From positions 1 to 12,811 of the forward strand of contig PWMM01000220.1 of assembly GCA_003558195.1 (NCBI GenBank): a stretch of DNA of 12,811 nucleotides. Direction: 5' to 3'. Numbering within the stretch: position 1 is the first letter of the stretch; each line of letters begins with the position of its first letter. Positions 7,111 to 12,811 of the stretch are shown here, piece after piece. The position numbers and the translations under genes are program-made. The notes beneath the pieces are model-generated. The model searched no databases, had not been told where the DNA came from, and worked only from the letters and a program-made list of their open reading frames with translations. The DNA is from Syntrophomonadaceae bacterium (GTDB taxonomy: Bacteria > Bacillota > Dethiobacteria > DTU022).

Positions 7111-8157
7111 GTTAAACTTGCATCCTTTTTTGAAATAAGATTTTAGAAAAAGGAAAATTAAAGAATGCAGCGAATAGTATTAGACAATCTAAATGTCAGG
7201 CCAACTTAATAAAGTTATTTAAAAAACATGTAAATCTTACAATTGTCTTGATATGGCCGGAAGTATTGTTTAAGAGCTTGTTGATGTGCACTGTAGCTTT
7301 CCGACAAGAATGTGATAGCCTACGCCTTTTTATAGAAGCTTAAAGGTATACGGTGATTAAAAAGATCAAGAAGCTAGTTTAGAGAGAGGGTTTCTTTTTA
7401 ATTATTAATATCTAGATTTTATCTTGCTGCTCTTACTACACACAAATACATCAACAGCTCATTAGAGCTATATATATAGAATCTTAGAATCTTATGTTGA
7501 GTTGAAAGTAGTTTTTATTTTATTAATTGATAATTAATAAAAATATAATTGATTTATTTCAGAAACAGTGCTATATTTTTTAACATGAGGCTGTGGATGA
7601 AGGACATAGGTTTTATGTATGCGTATTTCAATTTTGGAATTTGTAAAGTTCATTTACAATAACAAATAATATCTAAGATCATCATGAATTATTTCAACAA
7701 GTAGGTGTGGAAGGTTTCCCTTGGCAAATAATAAGCATTTGTACTGGTCAGGACACCTGAGGAGATAAGTATAAAACTAAAAATTGTTTTTATTGAAATA
7801 AATCTACTAATTTGCTGTGCTGCATTTTTAACAGTGATATCAACACAGCAAGAAAGATATAAAAGACCATGAGAAATAGGTTCTTACTGGCCGGCTTGCA
7901 TAGAACAGAACACTGAACTTATAAAATTTGATTATAAAGGAGGGGTTATTACTACTACTTAAATGAATGGGTTACTGCGTATTATGGTGTCAAGCAAACA
8001 AGGTATCCATTTTTTTTGCTAGTTCTATTTTTAAACGCAAAACAGCGGATTAAACTATCTACAGGGGGGTGATGCAAAGTTTTAGCTAAAAAAAATATAC
8101 TTTCAAATTGCATGTAATTAAGCAACAAGGTTTAAAAAAAATTTTGGAGGGGAAAAG
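7111..8157. other. Long AT-rich gap without a recognisable gene, upstream of the TRAP operon
   Basis: About 1,050 bases with stops in all frames and no reading frame I can assign. Contents I can see: an 11-bp perfect AT-only inverted repeat (7518-7542); a second inverted repeat TTGCTGTG/CACAGCAA (7812-7819 and 7844-7851); a Shine-Dalgarno-like AAGGAGGGG (7937-7945) followed only by a 19-codon open frame at 7963; and a GGGGGG run at 8064-8069 leading into the five-codon frame ATG-CAA-AGT-TTT-AGC-TAA at 8072. The true ribosome binding site of the next gene, GGAGGGG, is at 8146-8152. The composition is much more AT-rich than the genes to the left. The promoter of the TRAP operon must lie here unless it is read from upstream, but I see no convincing -35/-10 pair. 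Decayed genes are likely, though none can be named. Confidence 0.6.
7518..7542. repeat. 11-bp perfect AT-only inverted repeat
   Basis: TTTTATTAATT (7518-7528) and AATTAATAAAA (7532-7542) are exact reverse complements with a 3-base GAT centre. It might be a regulator operator or a weak hairpin. It is made only of A and T inside an AT-rich gap, so chance is a real possibility. Confidence 0.4.
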
Positions 8158-9246
8158 ATGAAAAAATTATTTTTAGTGTCTGTCGTTTTGATTCTCGCTT
8201 TTGGTGTTTTTGTTTCTGGTTGTGATGAAGCTGCTGAAGAGGTTGATTTAGGGGAAGAAGACCTAGATGATCCATTAGCCGGGTATGAAGAATTCACTTT
8301 AACATTCGCACATGCCGATCCAACTGATCCTGATCAGTATGCCCAAAGACAGGCTTTAGCTTTTAAAGAATACGTGGAAGATAGAACTGGAGGCAGGATC
8401 ACTGTCGAGATTTCTGGTGGTGGTGCGCTGGGGACAATTGCAGAGATAGCTGAGCAAACTATTACTGGTGAATTGCAAATTTCATCGTCCCATACTGAAG
8501 GCACCCTGGCATTAATCTATCCTAACATCCAGGTTGTTGCTATTCCCTACCTCTTTGAATCTGTTGATCATGGAATAGAAACATTTCGTGGAGAATTTGG
8601 AGAGGAAATGTTTGAAGATATGCGTCAGCAAACCGGTGTAAGAGTCCTTGGTTTATTTGACAACGGTATGAGGAACTTTACCAACAGTGTTAGGCCAATT
8701 CGAACTCCGGCTGATATGGGAGGCTTAAGAATTAGAACTATGGATATTCCCGCTCATATGCAAATAGTTGAATCTCTTGGGGGAAGTGCAACCCCAATAG
8801 CCTGGACTGAGTTATATTCAGCCTTAGAAACAGGAGTAGTAGAAGGCCAGGAAAATGCTAACGCAACGATCATCCTTGGTTCAATATATGAAGTTCAAGA
8901 CTATCTTACTCTTGATGGCCATGTATACAGCCAAAACCATACCATTGTCAATGACGAATGGTTCCAGGGTTTACCGCTACGGTACCAGCAAATAATTGAA
9001 GATGGTGTTAAATATTCTTGCTTTGTTGCTCAAATGAATAGGCGTGTGGCTGAAGATACTGCCTTGGAATATTTAGCAGAATATGTAGAGATTTATGATC
9101 CAACAGCTGAAGAATTAGATATGTTTAGGGAAGCCACCCAGGAACCGGTAATTGAATTTATTAAAGAAGATGTACAGGATCCTGAATGGGTACAAAAGAT
9201 ATTAGATGCTGCCCAAGAAATGGGAGAATACCTGGGTTACTACTAG
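8158..9246 (+). CDS. dctP: TRAP transporter solute-binding lipoprotein (DctP family)
   Basis: Extracytoplasmic solute receptor of a tripartite ATP-independent periplasmic transporter, 362 residues. A signal peptide with lipobox FVSGC (Cys22) predicts lipid anchoring outside the membrane, the usual solution in Gram-positives. The mature N-terminus has 12 acidic residues between 23 and 45. DctP-family features follow: LTFAHADPTD, the segment RNFTNSVRPIRTPADMGGLRIRT with Arg191/Arg193 (the conserved arginine here normally binds a substrate carboxylate), and the hinge-region motif ETGVVEGQEN (224-233). The length fits the family plus the extended linker. The ribosome binding site GGAGGGG lies 5 nt before the ATG. 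The ligand is unknown; most DctP proteins bind carboxylates such as C4-dicarboxylates, sugar acids or keto acids. It is the first gene of the transporter operon. Confidence 0.95.
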   Translation: MKKLFLVSVVLILAFGVFVSGCDEAAEEVDLGEEDLDDPLAGYEEFTLTFAHADPTDPDQYAQRQALAFKEYVEDRTGGRITVEISGGGALGTIAEIAEQTITGELQISSSHTEGTLALIYPNIQVVAIPYLFESVDHGIETFRGEFGEEMFEDMRQQTGVRVLGLFDNGMRNFTNSVRPIRTPADMGGLRIRTMDIPAHMQIVESLGGSATPIAWTELYSALETGVVEGQENANATIILGSIYEVQDYLTLDGHVYSQNHTIVNDEWFQGLPLRYQQIIEDGVKYSCFVAQMNRRVAEDTALEYLAEYVEIYDPTAEELDMFREATQEPVIEFIKEDVQDPEWVQKILDAAQEMGEYLGYY

Positions 9247-9257
9247 GTTTAAAAAAA

Positions 9258-9292
9258 TAGAAGGTACGGGTTATTATCATCCGTACCTTCTA
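9258..9292. terminator. 12-bp hairpin between the binding protein gene and the membrane subunit genes
   Basis: TAGAAGGTACGG (9258-9269) and CCGTACCTTCTA (9281-9292) are perfect reverse complements around an 11-nt loop, starting 11 bases after the dctP stop. The 3' side lacks a long U-run (GTTCTAAAG), while an A-run precedes it, so as a classical terminator it would work better for minus-strand transcription. On the plus strand it is more likely a partial terminator or a 3'-end stabiliser that gives more binding protein than membrane subunits, an arrangement common in binding-protein-dependent transport operons. Confidence 0.65.
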
Positions 9293-9512
9293 GTTCTAAA
9301 GTATTGATGATATGTGATAAATCCCTTTTGAAATCATGATTACATATAAGGAATGTCTATGCTCTCTAAAGATTTTTAATCATTCCATTCAAAACACACT
9401 CGCAAAAACAGACAAATCTTAAATAACTTTAATGATATAGATCCGGACTTTCATTTCAAATTTATATCAGGTATCATCAAATTGCTTTTAAAAGTATCAG
9501 GAGGTTTGTTAT

Positions 9513-10088
9513 ATGAAAATATATGATATGTTTGAAAGCATCAGTAACAGAATTAATAAAACACTGGAAATAATATGTGGAATTTTACTTATAATCATTG
9601 TTTTGATTATATGGGCACAGGTTTTCTTCCGTTACTTTTTGTACCAGGGATTACCCTGGGCCGAGATTATTACCAAGCAATTAATGATTTATATGGCCTT
9701 GTTGGGAGCAGCTGTTGTTTTTTATGAAAAAAGTCATGTTTCAATTAATTTTTTCAAAAATAAAATTAAATATGAGAAGATAGTTTTGGGTTTAGATTTC
9801 TTAACCTTAATATTGGCGTTTTCCTTGTTTATTCTTTTAATATACGCTGGGTTTGACTATGCAAATTTAGGCTGGATTTCAGCAAACCCGGTAACAAGAA
9901 TACCTAACTTTTGGGCATACCTGGCTATTCCCATTGGTGGTTTATTCTTAGCATTTCAATCAATCACTTTATTTTTGAGATTGTTAAAAGGAAAAACTTA
10001 TGCATCTGTTCCTGAACAATTAACTGATAAAACTTTTATTGATAAATCTAAGGTGAAAGATGTTATTCAATCAACAGGAAAGGAGTAA
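9513..10088 (+). CDS. dctQ: TRAP transporter small membrane subunit (DctQ family)
   Basis: Small integral membrane subunit of the TRAP transporter, 191 residues, with four predicted helices near 18-44, 55-76, 89-116 and 132-157, as usual for DctQ. The family signature lies between helices 1 and 2 and into helix 2: LPWAEIITKQLMIYMALLGA, followed by a histidine (His75) in KSHVSIN. A strong AGGAGG (9499-9504) stands 8 nt before the ATG. The gene is 266 bp behind dctP, with a hairpin between, and only 5 bp before dctM. The subunit is thought to stabilise DctM and take part in docking the loaded binding protein. The C-terminal tail (about 160-191) is charged and cytoplasmic. Confidence 0.95.
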   Translation: MKIYDMFESISNRINKTLEIICGILLIIIVLIIWAQVFFRYFLYQGLPWAEIITKQLMIYMALLGAAVVFYEKSHVSINFFKNKIKYEKIVLGLDFLTLILAFSLFILLIYAGFDYANLGWISANPVTRIPNFWAYLAIPIGGLFLAFQSITLFLRLLKGKTYASVPEQLTDKTFIDKSKVKDVIQSTGKE

Positions 10089-10093
10089 AAATA

Positions 10094-11383
10094 TTGGCTA
10101 TAATCGGGTTCTTTTTTGGATTACTTTTGCTACTGCTCATTATTGGAGTTCCGGTTGCCATAACATTAGGTTTTGTATCATCAAGCTGGATTCTGTATCA
10201 TGGTGCTAATGTTCAAATGATCGCTTCCAGAACGTATGCCGGCCTGAACCAGTTTGTAATTATGGCTATACCATTTTTTATATTGGCGGGAGAGATTATG
10301 AACCGCAGTGGAATTACTCTACGCATAATTAAATTTGTTAATTATGTCGTAGGCCGCGTCCGGGGTGGACTGGCACAAGCAAATATTTATACAAGTTTAT
10401 TGTTTGCTGGTATTACAGGTGCTGCAATCTCTGATGTAAGTGCTTTGGGCTCTATTTTTATACCTGCCATGGAAAAACAAGGCTATACCCGAAAATTTTC
10501 TGCAATGATTACTGCAGCTTCTTCAATAGTTGGGCCCATTATACCACCGAGTATCATTGTTGTTATATATGCTGGTATCACCGGCACTTCTGTTGGAGCT
10601 TTATTTGCAGCTGCTATAATACCTGGGTTATTTATTGGCTTGTCAATGAGCGTGATGGTTGCTTTGATGGGTAAGAAAAAGAATCTACCTAAAGTGGATG
10701 TTGCTTTTAAGGTTAAAGAGTTTGCCAGCACTTTTAAAGATACAATTCTAGCTTTATTAATGCCAATAATAATAATTGGGGGTATTTTGGGTGGAGTCTT
10801 TACACCTACTGAAGCTGCTGCTGTAGCTGTTTTTTATGCTCTGCTTGTATCTGTGCTAATTTATCGAACTTTAAATGCATCTGCTTTATGGCAATGTATA
10901 CGAAAATCTGTTCGCACATCAGCGATGCTTTTCTTTATTATCGGATTAGCTTCTATCTTAGGCTGGATTATCACTCGCATAAATTTGCCACAAATTTTAG
11001 CTAATTATTTTTTAGCTATCAGTGATGTGCCCAGTGTCGTTTTTTTATTGGTAGTTGTCTTGCTTTTGTTCGTTGGCACTTGGTTGGAGACAGGAGCAGC
11101 ATGTATTATCCTGGCTCCAATACTAGCTCCTATGATGGAATTACTTGGTTTCCACCCCATTCACTTTGCAACGGTGATGTTAATTACATTAAATGTTGGT
11201 TTGGTTACCCCGCCTTTAGGTGTTTGCTTATTTGCTGCTGTTTCTGTTGGTGATATCTGTTTTGAAGATATTGTTTCAGAAATATGGCCTTTCTTAATTC
11301 TGTTCTTTTTTGTTATATTGATTTTAGTTTTTGTACCCGAAATCACTTTGACATTGCCGCGCTACTTAGGATTTATTCGTTAG
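10094..11383 (+). CDS. dctM: TRAP transporter large membrane subunit (DctM family)
   Basis: Ion-coupled translocating subunit of the TRAP transporter, 429 residues, hydrophobic throughout with about a dozen membrane segments. Family landmarks are PFFILAGEIMNRSG (from Pro60), GPIIPPSI (147-154), FTPTEAAAVAVFYAL (from 236) and VTPPLGVCLFAAVSVG (near 371-386). These are the motifs of the two re-entrant-hairpin halves that hold the substrate and, in studied members, sodium. It starts at TTG 10094; AAAGGAG (10078-10084), within the last codons of dctQ, gives 9 nt spacing, so translation is probably coupled. The length is normal and no disruption is seen, so unlike the following transketolase gene the transporter seems intact. 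Confidence 0.95.
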   Translation: MAIIGFFFGLLLLLLIIGVPVAITLGFVSSSWILYHGANVQMIASRTYAGLNQFVIMAIPFFILAGEIMNRSGITLRIIKFVNYVVGRVRGGLAQANIYTSLLFAGITGAAISDVSALGSIFIPAMEKQGYTRKFSAMITAASSIVGPIIPPSIIVVIYAGITGTSVGALFAAAIIPGLFIGLSMSVMVALMGKKKNLPKVDVAFKVKEFASTFKDTILALLMPIIIIGGILGGVFTPTEAAAVAVFYALLVSVLIYRTLNASALWQCIRKSVRTSAMLFFIIGLASILGWIITRINLPQILANYFLAISDVPSVVFLLVVVLLLFVGTWLETGAACIILAPILAPMMELLGFHPIHFATVMLITLNVGLVTPPLGVCLFAAVSVGDICFEDIVSEIWPFLILFFFVILILVFVPEITLTLPRYLGFIR

Positions 11384-11440
11384 CTTGACTATATTTATTT
11401 AAACGGGCTTTGATTTGATAGTGTTTTAATATAAAAATTG

Positions 11441-12174
11441 ATTGTTGCAAATACTAAGACTACTTATTTTTTTGCTGTTCAATGAGTTTGCGATCAAAGT
11501 AAGGGTGTGGTTAGTCAAGCAAGCACGGATATAAAATGTATGATCACCTATGCCAGCTTATTTACTGGGTAAACAGGAAAGACTCATAAAGCGGTGCAGG
11601 TATATTGCTATTATGAGATCAATGCCTATTATGGTTGTCACAGAAGCTGGTGATGCTATTGAATACCACTAAACGATCGAAGCTTTGACTGAGTTATGAT
11701 GGTCCTGTAGGCACTCGTTCTGACAAGGATCCGGTTCCTGGAATCTTTAATGAACAGTATTCCTTTAAGTTAGGAAAAGCCGATCAGGTTCGTGATGGTT
11801 CAGATGTACTACTAGTTTCTTCGGGCTATATGCAACATAACGCTTTAAAAGTTACTGAAGGGCTTGATCAACTTGATATTAACGCCGGAATAGTTAATTT
11901 CTCCAGCCTGAAACCTTATAACAGTGAGCTTAAATGCACCCTTGCCAGTAAACTTAAAGTTGTAGTTACAATTGAAAATAATAATATACTAGGAGTGTTG
12001 GGCTCTGCCTTAGCTGAAGAGTTATCTGAAAGATACTCACAGCACCTCATGAGAATTGGCATTCAGAATACTTTTGGGTAGTTTGCGGACAATGAAAGTT
12101 TGGCTAAAAAGTATTGAGTGGATAGCGATTCAATGAAAGCCAGGATCATAAAATTCTTAGATCGGGTTGCTTGA
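11441..12174 (+). pseudogene. Decayed C-terminal subunit of a split transketolase
   Basis: Three successive frames together give a transketolase C-terminal subunit (pyrimidine-binding plus C-terminal domains). Frame 2 (about 11441-11599) reads FFAVQ*VCDQ, VVSQASTDIKCMITYAS and GKTHKAVQ, matching FA..R..DQ...SV....N.DIK and the G.THQA.ED region. Frame 3 (11601-11696) reads YIAIMRSMPIMVVTEAGDA, matching DIALMRA.PNM.V..PADA. Frame 1 (11695 on) reads YDGPVGTR, FKLGKADQVRDGSDVLLVSSG, VVTIENNN and RIGIQNTFG, then, past a TAG, FADNESLAKKY and a final helix. Lesions: internal stops at 11483, 11570, 11670, 12079 and 12115, the first four and fifth all inside homology, plus net one-base insertions near 11600 and 11694-11697. 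The terminal stop is at 12172. About 75 N-terminal residues are missing, and no N-terminal (thiamine-diphosphate) subunit is seen. It begins about 60 bp after dctM. The intact stretch 11830-12081 is a remnant, not a gene. Confidence 0.85.
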
Positions 12175-12590
12175 TTTCTGGGGTGAATAAAAGCTGATAA
12201 AAAAGTTAATGCAATTCTTTTGAGATATATATTTGAACTTTATGCAACCTTAGATCCAAAAGATTTTACTAGTAGAGTAAGAACTTTTGCTAAACTATCA
12301 CTTAGTTTTTGGTCAAAGTGGTTATGCCTGAAATGGCTTTAGATCTAAGTCTCTGTCTTTCTTTATAATATTTTGAGTTAGTATTACTATAATTGGCTAA
12401 CCCATCATTGCTTCATTTTGAATGCTAATATTTACCAGGCTTCATGTGCAATGCGCATATTATAAATTCCTGATTAACTGGACAAAAGAATAATGATCAA
12501 TTGAACACCTGGTAACATTTATTTCCGGCCTGTGTATTTGTACTTTTCATAGTGGGCATGATTATTTATCTAGCGTGAGTTTACTAACTT
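12175..12590. other. AT-rich gap without a recognisable gene
   Basis: This gap lies between the dead transketolase gene and the minus-strand gene. A frame in phase with the pseudogene is open from 12187 to the TAG at 12340-12342 but has no start codon and no resemblance I recognise; it may be a further remnant. TTACCAGG (12432-12439) and CCTGGTAA (12508-12515) are inverted copies about 70 bases apart, and GTTAG/CTAAC brackets a short AT-rich stretch near 12377-12401. No RNA gene, CRISPR repeat or promoter is supportable. Confidence 0.5.
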
Positions 12591-12614
12591 AAAAAGCTAA
12601 ATAAGCGTTTTAGC
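12591..12614 (-). terminator. Rho-independent terminator of the minus-strand gene
   Basis: Read on the minus strand, GCTAAA-ACGCTTA-TTTAGC forms a 6-bp stem with a 7-nt loop (12614-12596), followed directly by TTTTT (12595-12591). It lies about 40 bases past the stop codon of the partial minus-strand gene, where a terminator is expected. The stem is short and only moderately stable. Confidence 0.6.
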
Positions 12615-12654
12615 CAATGATATCAGGCCTTTCGAGAGATCTATGCTGTATAAA

Positions 12655-12811
12655 CTAAAACGATTCGAGCAATTCTTGATAAAGCTTATGTAATTCTGGT
12701 TCCATCTCTTCGAGCTGCGACACTTTAGCCGGCTTGCCTTTTAAACCGGTAACAGTAACAATATCTGCTTTACGGATATCTGAGAGCATATCAATTAAGC
12801 TTTCAATGCTG
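12655..12811 (-). CDS. C-terminal end of an unidentified minus-strand protein (5' part outside the window)
   Basis: On the minus strand a frame runs in from the right edge for 51 residues and ends at TAG (12657-12655). The visible part starts SIESLIDMLSDIRKADIVTV and ends with a charged helical tail, LEEMEPELHKLYQELLESF. Support comes from a protein-like composition, a return to the GC level of the left-hand genes, the absence of stops, and a terminator-like hairpin just downstream at 12591-12614. I do not recognise the family. A soluble protein with a helical C-terminus is all that can be said. It converges on the TRAP/transketolase region. Confidence 0.65.
   Translation of the reverse strand, partial: SIESLIDMLSDIRKADIVTVTGLKGKPAKVSQLEEMEPELHKLYQELLESF

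Noticed and set aside
7122..7148. TCCTTTTT/AAAAAGGA repeat after the DHH gene as a terminator
   Set aside because: The stem is nearly all A-T, the loop is long and no U-run follows, so it would not act as a typical terminator.
8069..8089. GTG-ATG micro-frame behind a run of six Gs as a leader peptide gene
   Set aside because: Only five to six codons with no regulatory codon pattern and no following attenuator hairpin; it cannot be told from chance.
11830..12081. An 83-codon open frame that could be called a small gene
   Set aside because: Its sequence is the C-terminal domain of transketolase, homology continues upstream in the same frame (from about 11695) and downstream past its TAG, so it is a piece of a pseudogene.
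12187..12342. Open frame of 51 codons after the transketolase remnant
   Set aside because: No start codon, no ribosome binding site and no family resemblance; kept only as a note in the gap entry.

Overview
The window looks like a chromosomal segment of an anaerobic Bacillota (Firmicutes, Clostridia-like) bacterium. The pointers are strong AGGAGG-type ribosome binding sites, frequent GTG/TTG starts, a phosphoglucomutase of the Bacillus PgcA type, a tripartite TRAP transporter with a lipoprotein binding subunit, and a split (two-subunit type) transketolase. The genus cannot be fixed from the sequence. An acidic stretch after the lipobox would fit a halophile or alkaliphile, but that is only a hint.

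Layout. (1) 1-2202: the 3' part of a large gene that fuses the cupin (phosphomannose isomerase) end of a type II mannose-1-phosphate guanylyltransferase/isomerase to a complete phosphohexomutase. (2) 2249-2407: a GC-rich element bounded by inverted repeats, in the only gap of this half. (3) 2446-5980: three genes joined by two 4-bp ATGA overlaps. They encode an ABC ATPase carrying N-terminal MORN repeats and two different ABC-2 permeases, together a putative exporter. (4) 6019-7110: a divergent DHH-family phosphoesterase that may be read from the same transcript. (5) 7111-8157: about 1 kb of AT-rich DNA without a recognisable gene. (6) 8158-11383: a complete TRAP transporter (binding protein, small and large membrane subunits), with a hairpin between the first two genes. 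(7) about 11441-12174: a decayed C-terminal transketolase subunit with two frameshifts and four internal stops. (8) 12175-12590: an AT-rich gap. (9) 12591-12811: the 3' end of a minus-strand gene with its own terminator.

How the parts work together. The first gene would carry out successive steps from fructose-6-phosphate towards GDP-mannose, if the part beyond the left edge holds the expected nucleotidyltransferase. The MORN-ABC operon would power export of an unknown substrate. The TRAP genes import an unknown solute, probably an organic acid, using an ion gradient. The ruined transketolase behind them suggests that the transporter once belonged to a catabolic cluster for a carbohydrate-like compound whose downstream enzymes have decayed. 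The TRAP region is visibly more AT-rich than the genes on both sides, consistent with acquisition or relaxed selection.

The most unusual items are the MORN-ABC ATPase fusion, the isomerase-mutase fusion and the unexplained inverted-repeat element at 2249-2407.
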